Source of the DNA: Microbulbifer sp. VAAF005
Lineage (GTDB): Bacteria; Pseudomonadota; Gammaproteobacteria; Pseudomonadales; Cellvibrionaceae
Direction: 5' to 3'
Length of the DNA stretch: 64,000 nucleotides
NCBI RefSeq assembly: GCF_030012985.1
Contig: NZ_CP120233.1
Coordinates: 62,001 to 126,000 of the forward strand
Shown here: piece by piece, positions 1 through 8,947 of the stretch
Numbering within the stretch: position 1 is the first letter of the stretch
How the letters are laid out: every line of letters begins with the position of its first letter
The notes under the pieces: generated by a model
The model's database searches: none
The model's input: the letters and a program-made list of their open reading frames with translations, nothing else
Told to the model about the DNA's origin: nothing
Translations under genes and position numbers: made by a program

Positions 1-1005
1 ACCGGTTTTGTAATGGCTGGTGAACTGGAATTCCAGCGCGAGGAAACTGAAGTTGCGGAAATGCCGGAGCTGCCGTTCAAAATTATGTTGAACGTGGGCA
101 ACCCGGATCGAGCATTCGCTTTCAGCCATCTGCCGAACCAGGGCGTTGGCCTTGCGCGCCTTGAGTTTATCCTCAACCGCATGATCGGTATTCACCCGAA
201 AGCACTGCTCGAACTGGATAACCTGCCGGAAGATCTGCAGCAGAATATTCGCGAGCGTATCGGTGGATACGATTCTCCAGAAGACTTTATTGTCGAAAAG
301 TTGGTGGAAGGCATCGCTACCTTGGCTGCAGCCTTCGCACCGAATCGCGTCATCGTACGCTTGTCCGACTTTAAATCTAATGAGTATGCGCACCTCGTTG
401 GTGGCCAGTTGTACGAGCCAAGCGAAGAAAACCCAATGCTTGGCTTCCGTGGTGCAGCTCGCTACCGCTCTGAAGATTTCCGCCAGTGCTTTGCCCTGGA
501 GTGCCGTGCACTGAAGAAAGTCCGCGATGAAATGGGACTGACCAATGTGGAAATCATGGTGCCCTTCGTTCGCACCCCGGAAGAAGCTGAGGAAGTAGTC
601 GGTCTGCTGGCTGAAAACGGCCTGCGCCGTGGAGAAGGTGGCCTCAAGGTCATTATGATGTGCGAACTGCCGTCCAACGCTTTGCTGGCGGAAGACTTCC
701 TGCAGCACTTTGATGGTTTCTCCATCGGTTCCAATGACCTGACCCAGCTAACGCTTGGTCTGGACCGCGACTCCGGACTGGTTGCCGATTTATTTGATGA
801 GCGCAACCCAGCGGTCAAGGCACTGCTTTCCAGGGCAATCCAAGCCTGTAAGAAAGCGGGTAAATATGTAGGTATTTGTGGTCAGGGTCCTTCTGACCAT
901 AAAGACTTCGCCCGCTGGTTGATGGATGAAGGGATCGACAGTGTGTCCCTGAACCCGGATACCGCAGTAGATACCTGGCTATTCCTGGCCAACGAGGAAG
1001 GTTAA
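1..1005 (+). CDS. ppsA: Phosphoenolpyruvate synthase, C-terminal part (5' end outside window)
   Basis: PEP synthase makes phosphoenolpyruvate from pyruvate and ATP (with AMP and phosphate) for gluconeogenesis. The reading frame is open from base 1, so the N-terminal ATP-grasp and phosphohistidine domains lie upstream of the window. What remains is the C-terminal TIM-barrel PEP-binding domain: '[14 protein letters not shown]' near the start, '[17 protein letters not shown]', '[10 protein letters not shown]', '[13 protein letters not shown]', '[19 protein letters not shown]' and the catalytic-cysteine loop '[10 protein letters not shown]' close to the end. These match my memory of E. coli PpsA almost block for block, including the C-terminal '[12 protein letters not shown]'. 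A strong hairpin follows the stop codon, so this is the last gene of its transcript. The identification is secure; the start cannot be seen. Confidence 0.96.
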   Translation, partial: TGFVMAGELEFQREETEVAEMPELPFKIMLNVGNPDRAFAFSHLPNQGVGLARLEFILNRMIGIHPKALLELDNLPEDLQQNIRERIGGYDSPEDFIVEKLVEGIATLAAAFAPNRVIVRLSDFKSNEYAHLVGGQLYEPSEENPMLGFRGAARYRSEDFRQCFALECRALKKVRDEMGLTNVEIMVPFVRTPEEAEEVVGLLAENGLRRGEGGLKVIMMCELPSNALLAEDFLQHFDGFSIGSNDLTQLTLGLDRDSGLVADLFDERNPAVKALLSRAIQACKKAGKYVGICGQGPSDHKDFARWLMDEGIDSVSLNPDTAVDTWLFLANEEG

Positions 1006-1015
1006 TTTTCCTCCT

Positions 1016-1046
1016 AAAGCGGCCCAATTGTGGGCCGCTTTCCCAA
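1016..1046 (+). terminator. Rho-independent terminator after ppsA
   Basis: A perfect inverted repeat, AAAGCGGCCC-AATTG-GGGCCGCTTT style, occupies about 1016-1041 just 10 bases after the ppsA stop. A short T-containing tract follows (cccaattttt). The stem is GC-rich and the loop short, which fits an intrinsic terminator for ppsA. Confidence 0.8.
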
Positions 1047-1435
1047 TTTTTCCCCCGCTATATTTAACTGTAATTTTTCTGCTGAAGCGGTGTTTGCCTT
1101 GGTGGAAAATGAGTCCGTTGTTGCAGTTAAATCCGGAAACACCTGATTTTGTTCTGCTAATTGTGTTTGAAAAATTTAAACGACACATTATCCAAAAAAT
1201 ACAAACCTCTATCAGCTGATCCACACAGAAGAATTCATTCTAAATCTTTCCGCTCGCCTCAATAGAATCGGAAGAGTCCTAAGGTTGCGTGTAAATCGAA
1301 AAACAGATTGCGCAATGTGCTCCGTAAAAATGTTCGCCGTGGGCCCTGGCCCCACTGGCGCGCACCTGAAAATTACCGACAGATTGTTTATCTGTTGGAT
1401 TCAGGGCAGGGTACCCAGACTCGGTGAGGTGAGCT
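1047..1435. other. Gene-free stretch between ppsA and the L,D-transpeptidase
   Basis: About 390 bases with no convincing coding frame on either strand. Short open frames here have no recognisable family motif and no ribosome site. The right part presumably holds the promoter of the transpeptidase gene; a purine-rich GGTGAGGTGAGC lies directly before its ATG. I recognise no riboswitch or small RNA. Confidence 0.4.
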
Positions 1436-2005
1436 ATGCAAACGAGTAGACAGTTTCAAATCCCCATACTTCATGTCTTTTTGATGATGTGCCTTATGGC
1501 TTTAATGGCAGCGCCACCTGCAGATGCAAAGCCACGCGCATCTAATTGGTTTGATGATCGCGCCGCAGCCAGGGGTGGTAGTCCATCAATTAGAATTGAT
1601 TTAAGTGAGCAGCGCGCATATCTGTATAAAGGTGGGAAATTAGTTGGTGTCTCCCGTATTTCTTCGGGGAAGCGCGGTTACAGCACACGCCCCGGACATT
1701 TTCGTGTGTTGTCCAAACACCCTTATCACCGCTCGTCTATTTATGGCAGTTTTGTTGATAGACGCACTGGCAGAGTCGTGAGATCGAATGTAAATACTCG
1801 AAAGCATCGTCGCCCTGCGGGTACTGTGTATCGCGGTGCAAAAATGAATAACTACATTCGTTTTAATGGCGGTATCGGGCTGCATGCCTCTGGCCACGTG
1901 CCCGGCTATCCCGCTTCTCATGGTTGTGTACGTATGCCCCCACATATGGCGAGAAAGTTCTATCAGCATGTGCGTGTAGGCACGCCGGTTCGTGTAACAC
2001 ACTAG
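1436..2005 (+). CDS. L,D-transpeptidase (YkuD family), exported
   Basis: A 189-residue protein with a hydrophobic N-terminal signal (roughly residues 9-31, ending in 'APPADAKP'), so it is exported. The YkuD catalytic domain follows: 'IRIDLSEQRAYLYKGG' opens it, 'GLHASG' supplies the conserved histidine region, and 'SHGCVRM' near residue 165 holds the catalytic cysteine with its histidine and arginine partners. Enzymes of this family cross-link peptidoglycan between meso-diaminopimelate residues or attach proteins to it. The length suits a minimal one-domain member, and no LysM or other cell-wall-binding domain is visible. The ATG at 1436 follows a purine-rich stretch. The family call is firm; whether it cross-links, anchors or hydrolyses cannot be read from the sequence. 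Confidence 0.9.
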   Translation: MQTSRQFQIPILHVFLMMCLMALMAAPPADAKPRASNWFDDRAAARGGSPSIRIDLSEQRAYLYKGGKLVGVSRISSGKRGYSTRPGHFRVLSKHPYHRSSIYGSFVDRRTGRVVRSNVNTRKHRRPAGTVYRGAKMNNYIRFNGGIGLHASGHVPGYPASHGCVRMPPHMARKFYQHVRVGTPVRVTH

Positions 2006-2140
2006 TTTCAATTTCGTGGCAGCGAAGGCTTGGCCGGGTATTATCCATCGTGGTGATACCCGGTATTTATTTGCCTCTTAGCTCTTCTACTTTTTTCCCG
2101 CTATTATCCTTCTCTTCCATAGATTGCTGCGAGAATATTG

Positions 2141-2620
2141 ATGCTCAAGTCAACCCCCGATTTATGTGATGCCTACCCTGATGAGGTGCGAGTAGTTGAT
2201 CCTATGTTTATCAATTACGGTGGCCGAGATCGTTTTGGTGGGCAGATTGTCACTATCAAATGTTTTGAAGATAACTCCCTGGTGCGAGAGCTGGTGGCTG
2301 AACCGGGGCAGGGCAAGGTTTTGGTAGTAGATGCCGGTGGATCCATGCGGCGGGCTTGTCTTGGCGATATGCTGGCAGAAAAGGCGGCTGCCAACGGTTG
2401 GGAAGGTATCCTGATGTATGGCTGCATTCGCGATGTAGATGAAATCGCGGAACTGGATCTGGGGGTGCAGGCACTTGGTAGCCATCCAATGAAAACAGAA
2501 AAAAAGGGAATTGGTGAAAGAGACCTGACTGTGAGCTTTGCGGGTGTGGATTTCCGCCCGGGGGAATACCTCTACGCGGATAACAATGGTGTAATCGTGG
2601 CGGGTAAGGCTCTGACTTAA
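2141..2620 (+). CDS. rraA: Regulator of ribonuclease activity A (RraA)
   Basis: RraA binds RNase E and inhibits its action, changing mRNA decay in the cytoplasm. This 159-residue protein matches the family along its whole length: '[12 protein letters not shown]' at the N-terminus, '[14 protein letters not shown]', '[17 protein letters not shown]', '[16 protein letters not shown]', '[11 protein letters not shown]' and '[11 protein letters not shown]' near the end. E. coli RraA is 161 residues. The ATG at 2141 is preferred over the in-frame TTG one codon earlier because it gives the usual '[10 protein letters not shown]' start. The gene is convergent with the di-haem oxidoreductase downstream. 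Some relatives of this fold are aldolases, but the close match supports true RraA. Confidence 0.92.
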   Translation: MLKSTPDLCDAYPDEVRVVDPMFINYGGRDRFGGQIVTIKCFEDNSLVRELVAEPGQGKVLVVDAGGSMRRACLGDMLAEKAAANGWEGILMYGCIRDVDEIAELDLGVQALGSHPMKTEKKGIGERDLTVSFAGVDFRPGEYLYADNNGVIVAGKALT

Positions 2621-2653
2621 AAAAGCGCCAGTAAGTCTATTGGGCGGCCTGGA

Positions 2654-2681
2654 AACTGGCAGCCCAAAAGCGCTGCCAGTT
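2654..2681. terminator. Hairpin between convergent rraA and di-haem oxidoreductase genes
   Basis: The arms AACTGGCAGC (2654-2663) and GCTGCCAGTT (2672-2681) form a perfect 10-bp stem with an 8-base loop, placed between two convergent genes. There is no clear T-run on either strand, so termination is plausible but not certain. Confidence 0.5.
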
Positions 2682-2694
2682 GTTGAGAATCAAC

Positions 2695-4134
2695 TCAGCG
2701 GGGATCAATTAGATCATCAGCGGGGTTCTCCGGCATTCTCAGGGACATCAAAAATGCCAAGATCTTATTCTGATCATTTTCACTTAAATACTTGAAATTC
2801 TGTGCTGCGTTACTGGCCTCGCTTCCGGGGCTGTCGTGGAGAAAAATGGCTTCTGCCAACGTAGTGGCTCTGCCATCGTGTAAATAGGGCGCAGTATCGG
2901 CCACTCCCCAAAGGCGTGCGGTAATAAACTCACGGTTTTGCTGGTCCGTTTGGAAGAAGGCGTTCTCAGCCAGCCCCTCGCCCATATCGTGGCGCTTGAG
3001 ATCAGAGAACATAGCGACCTCTATTCCGCCATTGCGGTTTTGGCGAAAATTTGTCGGATGCTTGGTCAGGTCCACTTCGTAGAAAATGTCTTCAAAGGGA
3101 GTTTCTGGAGAGCCGGTAAGTTTATAGGGGAGGGTCCTTCTTTCGGTTACCATCGTTGGGCGGTGGCAGTCGGCGCAGCCGATATCGGAGAAAAGCCTCC
3201 TGCCGTCACGGTGTTCTCTGTCATCGATATCAAATGGTGGTTCCAGTGTAGTAATAAAGATGCTTAGTGCGGATAAGTCCCCAACGGTGATTTCATTGAC
3301 TACTCCGTCATTGTCAGCATCTGCGGCATCACCGCCAAATGCTTCCGAAGCCTGCATCCCCATATGGAATGCCAGGGCAGAGACATCGAATTCCCTGACT
3401 GAGGCGTTGTCACCTTTTCGACCAAATGGCCTGACAACCAAATCGTGCTCGACGCCTTCGACATTGGTTGTATCCAAATTGCCGTACTCGTCGGCAATGA
3501 TGCTCCCAAAACTGACTGATTTTGTTTCCAGTTCAACGATGGTGCCGGGGTTATTGAGGGCGTGTTGTTTAAGATTTTGTAATTCATGGGTCATCTCACG
3601 GCCAACTAATTCAATCCCCCCAGCGCCAAATAAAAATACCGGATTAATCAGCCGCCCATCAAACTCTGCGATACCGTCAAAGTTTTCATCGATAACATCG
3701 ATATTGGCGGGGCGGAATAATACGCTGGTTCCGAACCCTCCACCTCCGCCAATGCCCAATCTGGGAGGCGTTGTTCGATTGCTGATGACGGTATGGCACT
3801 CCAGGCAGTTTTGCGCATCGAGGCCATTGACCCGCAAAAATGTGCCATTCCCTTGCAGGGTGGGCCTGTTACCTCCGGTGGGGGAGTGGTTGTCCGGTTC
3901 AGAAAAATCGTGGGGGCCATCACCAAAACCGTCGTAACGATTGAAAGGCGTGCTGAAAATAATCAGCCCCGCTTCACGTATTTCGTCGAGGTGGAGTTGT
4001 CCCTGGGAAATTTTATCCTGGCTAATCCTATCTTCTGGATTTAAGCGTGGCTCCTCGCCGATTAGATCGGCATAAATTAACGATGGAAGCATCAGGCTGA
4101 TGCTGGTGAGAGATATTGCCGTAAGTCGATTCAT
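2695..4134 (-). CDS. Di-haem oxidoreductase, putative peroxidase (DHOR/DUF1111 family)
   Basis: A 479-residue exported protein with a signal peptide at residues 1-22 (ending 'SLIYA'). Two c-type haem motifs are present: C-L-E-C-H at residues 110-114 and C-A-D-C-H at about residue 320. Typical DHOR blocks follow the second haem: 'PYKLTG', 'DLKRHDMGEGLAEN', 'TARLWGVADTAPYLHDGR' and 'TLAEAIFLHD'. The family is distantly related to cytochrome c peroxidases and acts in the periplasm; its physiological substrate is generally unknown. A second DHOR domain, fused to discoidin modules, lies at 28.4-31.4 kb. The gene is transcribed toward rraA. The family assignment is confident; peroxidase activity is only the family label. 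Confidence 0.87.
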   Translation of the reverse strand: MNRLTAISLTSISLMLPSLIYADLIGEEPRLNPEDRISQDKISQGQLHLDEIREAGLIIFSTPFNRYDGFGDGPHDFSEPDNHSPTGGNRPTLQGNGTFLRVNGLDAQNCLECHTVISNRTTPPRLGIGGGGGFGTSVLFRPANIDVIDENFDGIAEFDGRLINPVFLFGAGGIELVGREMTHELQNLKQHALNNPGTIVELETKSVSFGSIIADEYGNLDTTNVEGVEHDLVVRPFGRKGDNASVREFDVSALAFHMGMQASEAFGGDAADADNDGVVNEITVGDLSALSIFITTLEPPFDIDDREHRDGRRLFSDIGCADCHRPTMVTERRTLPYKLTGSPETPFEDIFYEVDLTKHPTNFRQNRNGGIEVAMFSDLKRHDMGEGLAENAFFQTDQQNREFITARLWGVADTAPYLHDGRATTLAEAIFLHDSPGSEASNAAQNFKYLSENDQNKILAFLMSLRMPENPADDLIDPR

Positions 4135-4476
4135 GTCAAAATCCTTGTTTATTTTTATTTTCCTTTCAAAAAGTTATAAAGCTAAGTCCCTGATAAAGAA
4201 TGGTTATTTAATTGAAAGGAATATGGGGGTCTCACAATATGGATTTGTGTAGACGGATTGAGAAAAAGCTAATATCAATAATTTTTCAATGGTCCCTGAA
4301 AAAAACAACGCCGGTTTTGTTGAAAAATAAAATGTCTATCCGGGTAGGGGCATGGATTTCTTCTGTGAATTCTTACCTGCAATCAAACGTCTCCTATTAT
4401 TGTGCATTGATGACTCTCTCGACCCTGCGGGAATTGGCAGTGTTTGTTGCAACGGCTGCCGCTATGGAAGGTGAAA

Positions 4477-6711
4477 ATGAGCGAATTGCGCAAAAAATTC
4501 TTTACCGCGCCTCTTTTAAAAATTATTAAACGGGTACTTCCGCCAATTTCTGAAACAGAAAGGGAGGCGATGGAAGCGGGTGAGGTTTGGTGGGACGCTG
4601 AGTTATTGTCAGGTAAACCACATTGGGATCAATTGTTGGGGATGGGTCCACCTGCGCTCAATGAAGAGGAGCAGGCTTTCCTGGAGGGGCCAGTCGAAGA
4701 GCTGTGCCGAATGATCAACGATTGGCAAATTAGCTATGTGGATCGCAATATTCCGGAGCATGTTTGGGATTTCCTTCGGAAAAATCGCTTTTTTGGCATT
4801 ATTATTCCCAAGAAATATGGCGGCCTTGGCTTTTCCCCGACAGCTCATGCGGAGATAGTGACCAAAATTACCACCCGCAGTACCTGTGTGGGTGTCACAG
4901 TAATGGTGCCTAACTCATTGGGCCCGGGAGAGCTGCTACTGGCTCACGGTACGCAAGAGCAAAAGGACTACTATTTGCCACGTCTGGCAGATGGCACTGA
5001 TATTCCCTGCTTTGCGCTGACCAGTCCGGAGGCCGGATCTGATGCGGCATCCATGATTGACCGTGGCGTAGTCTGTTACGGCGAATATCAAGGCGAAAAG
5101 GTCCTTGGTATGCGTGTTAATTGGCACAAGCGCTATATCACCTTGGGCCCGATAGCCACGGTGTTAGGTTTGGCCTTCAAGCTCTATGATCCCGACCATA
5201 TTCTCGGCGATGAAGAAGAGCTGGGTATTACGGTTGCCCTGGTGCCCACAGATACACCGGGAGTTTCCATTGGTCAGAGGCATCTCCCAGCGCTGCAAGC
5301 ATTTCAGAATGGGCCCAACTGGGGAAAAGATGTTTTTATGCCCATGGATTGGATTATTGGCGGCGAGGAGAATGTCGGCAAAGGTTGGGAGATGCTGATG
5401 AGTGCCCTTGCCGCAGGCCGAGGAATTTCTCTGCCATCCCTGTCTACCGGTGGGGCAAAAATGGCCGCGCGCATGACCGGCGCTTACGCCCGGGTTCGAG
5501 AGCAATTTAATGTGCCTGTTGGCCGCTTTGAAGGCGTGCAACGCCGCTTGGCTGAAATTGCTTCTATCGCATTTGTATTGGACAGCGCCCATAAAACGAC
5601 TACCCGTGCTCTGGATGAGGGGCGAAAACCAGCGGTGATCACCGCAATTATGAAAGCCAATGCTACTTGTGGTCTACGCCAGGCCATTATTGATGCAATG
5701 GATATTCATGCGGGCAAGGCAATTATGGATGGTCCATTAAATTACCTGGGTAATGTTTATCGAGCGATACCGGTAGCAATTACGGTAGAGGGGGCCAATC
5801 TTCTCACTCGCAGTTTGATGATCTTTGGTCAGGGCGCAATTCGCTGTCACCCCTATATCTTGCAGGAAATGTTGGCGGCAGAAAATCCGGATCATGAAGC
5901 GGGTTTGGATGAATTGGATAAGTTGCTGCCCAAACATATGTGGTTTCAATTCAAAACCCTCTGTCGGGGTATTTTTCACGGCTGGACGGTGGGCTTGTTT
6001 GCCAGCAGCCCTCGCAACGTAGGGCACGCTGCCAAGTACTATCGGCAATTGAATCGGTATTCGGCGGTGCTATCTCTGGTCACTGAATTTTCCTTGATGA
6101 CTCTGGGAGGAGAACTCAAGCGAAAAGAACTGATTTCTTCCCGATTGGGTGATGTCTTGAGTCAGCTGTATCTGCTCAGTTGCACTCTGAAACGCTTTCA
6201 TGATGATGGCAACCCTAAGGATGACCTCCCTCTGCTGGAATTTTCCATGCGAGATGGATTGCATAAGATCGAAGTCAACTTGTTGGAGGTGTTTCAAAAT
6301 TTCCCCCGGCCATTTATTGGCCAAGTAATGCACTTCCTCACCATGCCTTGGGGCCACAGTGTCCACACCGCATCGGATCGGCAAGCCAAAGCCTGCGCGG
6401 AATTACTGTTGACGCCGTCGGCGACTCGCGACCGGCTGACCAGTGGAGTTTTTCTCGGAACTCCCGGGGATGGAGTGGATATTGTTGAGCAGGCGTTTGA
6501 TCGGGTATGCGCTTCCGAGCGGGCTCGAGAAAAATTAAAAAAAGGCGGTATTCGCAACCTGAGCAGGGATAACGTGGAAGAAGGGTTAAAGAAAAATCTA
6601 ATCAGCGATGAAGAGGCTGAGATACTCTACGATGCAGCGGATGCTGTGGAGAAGGCAATTCAGGTGGATCACTTTGAGCACTTGGGTGGGTGTGCGGGCA
6701 CAGTCCAATAA
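4477..6711 (+). CDS. fadE: Acyl-CoA dehydrogenase, FadE type
   Basis: FadE carries out the first step of fatty-acid beta-oxidation, the FAD-dependent formation of trans-2-enoyl-CoA. The 744-residue protein follows E. coli FadE closely: 'EAGEVWWDAELLSGKPHWD', 'EEQAFLEGPVEELCRM', 'VPNSLGPGELL', 'CFALTSPEAGSDA', 'RVNWHKRYITLGPIATVLG' and 'VEGANLLTRSLMIFGQGAI'. The DUF1974-type C-terminal region is complete ('RLGDVLSQLYLLS', 'LQNFPRP'-like and 'SATRDRL' blocks). I chose the ATG at 4477 because GGAAGGTGAAA sits directly before it; the frame is open back to a TTG at 4444. The start gives no N-terminal membrane segment, unlike E. coli FadE. An acetyl-CoA hydrolase/transferase gene follows after 22 bases, probably in the same operon. 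Confidence 0.93.
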   Translation: MSELRKKFFTAPLLKIIKRVLPPISETEREAMEAGEVWWDAELLSGKPHWDQLLGMGPPALNEEEQAFLEGPVEELCRMINDWQISYVDRNIPEHVWDFLRKNRFFGIIIPKKYGGLGFSPTAHAEIVTKITTRSTCVGVTVMVPNSLGPGELLLAHGTQEQKDYYLPRLADGTDIPCFALTSPEAGSDAASMIDRGVVCYGEYQGEKVLGMRVNWHKRYITLGPIATVLGLAFKLYDPDHILGDEEELGITVALVPTDTPGVSIGQRHLPALQAFQNGPNWGKDVFMPMDWIIGGEENVGKGWEMLMSALAAGRGISLPSLSTGGAKMAARMTGAYARVREQFNVPVGRFEGVQRRLAEIASIAFVLDSAHKTTTRALDEGRKPAVITAIMKANATCGLRQAIIDAMDIHAGKAIMDGPLNYLGNVYRAIPVAITVEGANLLTRSLMIFGQGAIRCHPYILQEMLAAENPDHEAGLDELDKLLPKHMWFQFKTLCRGIFHGWTVGLFASSPRNVGHAAKYYRQLNRYSAVLSLVTEFSLMTLGGELKRKELISSRLGDVLSQLYLLSCTLKRFHDDGNPKDDLPLLEFSMRDGLHKIEVNLLEVFQNFPRPFIGQVMHFLTMPWGHSVHTASDRQAKACAELLLTPSATRDRLTSGVFLGTPGDGVDIVEQAFDRVCASERAREKLKKGGIRNLSRDNVEEGLKKNLISDEEAEILYDAADAVEKAIQVDHFEHLGGCAGTVQ

Positions 6712-6733
6712 GGTTTGAGGAAAGCTACCTCCG

Positions 6734-8941
6734 ATGGAATCTGCGCACAAGAATTCTCCAGAGAGCTTTACCAGTGCCGAGGAATGTGTCGATAAGCTTT
6801 TAGAAGTCGTCGGCAAGAAAATAGTTCTGGCATTACCGCTGGGGCTTGGTAAGGCAAACCATTTCGCCAATACACTATACGCTCGAGCGGCAGAAGATCA
6901 TACGATTTCTCTGACGATATTTACGGCCCTGACGCTGGAGCGCCCCCGTGGGGATAGTGATATTTCCCGGCGCTTTATCCAGCCACTTCTGGATACCCAT
7001 TACAGTCAATACCAAGACCTTGCTTATGTTCCCGCGAGGAGGAAAGGGCACCTGCCAGGTAATATCCAGGTTATTGAATTCTTTATGGAGCCCGGTTCGC
7101 TGCTCGGCAACAACTATGCGCAGCAACACTACGTGAGTGCAAATTATACCCAGGTACCCGGTGAGTTGATCAGTCGGGGGGTTAACGTTATTGCGCAAAT
7201 GGTGGCGCCTTCAGAGTGTGGAGACAAGTACAGCTTAAGTTGCAATCCAGACCTGACACTGCCTGTTCTAAAACTGGCAGCTCAGCGCAAGGACTACCCC
7301 CTGTATTTATTGGGTGAAGTAAATACTCAGCTGCCCTATATCCAAGGAAGCAGTGAACTGCCGGCCAGTGCTTTTGACTTTTTGTTGAAAGGCGAGACTT
7401 TTGATATGCCGCTGTTTGCTGCTCCGGCCCTGCCGGTAACCTTTACCGAATACAGCATCGCCTACCATATCGCCAGTCTGGTTGAAGATGGAGGAACCCT
7501 TCAAGTAGGTATTGGTGCTCTGGGAGATGCGGTTTGCCATGTACTGCGTTTGAGACATAAGGAAAACGCCCTCTTTTGCCGGATTCTGGATGACTTGGTG
7601 GAAGAGGATACAAAACGCTACCGAGAGGAATTACCGCTGTGCACTGGTACATTTAAGCGGGGACTTTATGGGGCCAGTGAAATGGTGCCTCACGGTTTTC
7701 TCCATCTGCGCAGAGCCGGGGTTCTGACCCGCAAAGTCTACGCTGACGCGACAATTCAACATCTGCTCGATAGTGATCAGATTACTGATACTGTGCATGA
7801 GGAAACCCTGCTAGCTCTGAAAAATGTAGGTCGTATCAGTTGCCCTTTAACCGTGGCGGATACAAATTTTTTACAGCAGCTTGGCATTGTGGACCCCAGC
7901 TATAGTTGGCGGGGCCATAAGCTGCTGACTCCTGATGGTGAAGAGGAGGAGTGCGATCTTCACAGCGAACATGGGCGCCGCCGTCTAATTGGTAGTTGCC
8001 TGAATAAAAAGATCGCTGGGGGGATCTGGTTACATGGCGGCTTCTATCTGGGGCCGGAACTTATGTATCGAGAGTTGCGGGATCTGGACCCTAAGGAGGG
8101 TGCAGGTCTCGATATGATTGACATCAGTTTTACCAATGACCTCCAATCCCAAAGAGACCTAAAGCTGGCGCAGCGACAGCATGCGCGCTTTGTAAATTCG
8201 GCCATGATGGTGACTCTTGGGGGAGCGGTTGTCTCGGATGCCTTGGTGGATAACCACGTGGTGAGTGGGGTGGGAGGGCAATATAACTTTGTCGCCCAGG
8301 CTTGGGACTTGCCTGGGGCCCGATCCATTATTGCGCTCCCCAGTGTGCGAATGCGCGATGGTATCTGCGAGAGTAATATTGTGTGGGAATATCCTCACAC
8401 GACCATTCCCCGGCATTTGCGCGATGTGGTTGTGACGGAATATGGCGCAGTCGATTTGCGTGGTAAAACAGACCGGGATGTAATGGTGGCCATGCTCAGT
8501 ATCTGTGATACCCGCTTTCAAGCTGTATTGCTAGAGCAGGCCAAGCACGCGGGGAAGATAGAAAAAAGCTTTTCGATTCCCGAGAGTTTTAATAAAAACA
8601 CACCTGAACACCTCGCCAGTGTATTCAATGACGAAAAATGCCTGGCGGAACTGCCTCACTATCCACTGGGTACTGATTTCTCTGATGAGGAAGCCCTGCT
8701 AGCGGTGGCCCTACAGAACTTGCGCTCCGCTGATAAAAGTTGGTGGAAAGTGTTGGCCAATATTTTTAAAGGCCGCCGGGTCTGGCACGATAAATCCTCA
8801 AGTGCTGACTATATCCAGCGCTGCTTACAGCGAATGGGGTACGATCATACAGAGACCTATGAGCACAGGCTGGAAGCCTATATCGTTGCGGCCGCGTTAC
8901 AAGAGTATATCGACCAGCGCAGGCCCCTGCGCCGTGAGTAA
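6734..8941 (+). CDS. Acetyl-CoA hydrolase/transferase family protein
   Basis: A 735-residue protein of the long acetyl-CoA hydrolase/CoA-transferase type. The N-terminal half shows the two-domain CoA-transferase fold ('IVLALPLGLGKANHFANTLY', 'GNIQVIEFFMEPGSLL', 'GGTLQVGIGALGDAV'). The C-terminal half has the conserved 'TNDLQSQRDLKLAQRQHARF', 'SGVGGQYNFVAQA' and 'TEYGAVDLRGKTDRD' blocks. Such enzymes hydrolyse acetyl- or acyl-CoA or pass CoA to another acid. The gene starts 22 bases after fadE, with GAGGAAAGC before the ATG, so the two are probably cotranscribed, linking beta-oxidation to handling of short acyl-CoA. It is convergent with pta, only 6 bases away. The exact acyl donor and acceptor cannot be told from sequence. 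Confidence 0.85.
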   Translation: MESAHKNSPESFTSAEECVDKLLEVVGKKIVLALPLGLGKANHFANTLYARAAEDHTISLTIFTALTLERPRGDSDISRRFIQPLLDTHYSQYQDLAYVPARRKGHLPGNIQVIEFFMEPGSLLGNNYAQQHYVSANYTQVPGELISRGVNVIAQMVAPSECGDKYSLSCNPDLTLPVLKLAAQRKDYPLYLLGEVNTQLPYIQGSSELPASAFDFLLKGETFDMPLFAAPALPVTFTEYSIAYHIASLVEDGGTLQVGIGALGDAVCHVLRLRHKENALFCRILDDLVEEDTKRYREELPLCTGTFKRGLYGASEMVPHGFLHLRRAGVLTRKVYADATIQHLLDSDQITDTVHEETLLALKNVGRISCPLTVADTNFLQQLGIVDPSYSWRGHKLLTPDGEEEECDLHSEHGRRRLIGSCLNKKIAGGIWLHGGFYLGPELMYRELRDLDPKEGAGLDMIDISFTNDLQSQRDLKLAQRQHARFVNSAMMVTLGGAVVSDALVDNHVVSGVGGQYNFVAQAWDLPGARSIIALPSVRMRDGICESNIVWEYPHTTIPRHLRDVVVTEYGAVDLRGKTDRDVMVAMLSICDTRFQAVLLEQAKHAGKIEKSFSIPESFNKNTPEHLASVFNDEKCLAELPHYPLGTDFSDEEALLAVALQNLRSADKSWWKVLANIFKGRRVWHDKSSSADYIQRCLQRMGYDHTETYEHRLEAYIVAAALQEYIDQRRPLRRE

Positions 8942-8947
8942 ATAAAA

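Noticed and set aside
3260..3937. Open frame of 225 codons opposite the di-haem oxidoreductase
   Set aside because: Low-complexity Ser/Pro/Asn product antisense to a gene with two haem motifs and a signal peptide.
4212..4529. Open frame that could have supplied an N-terminal membrane segment for FadE
   Set aside because: It is in a different frame from fadE and has no hydrophobic segment of the kind seen in E. coli FadE.
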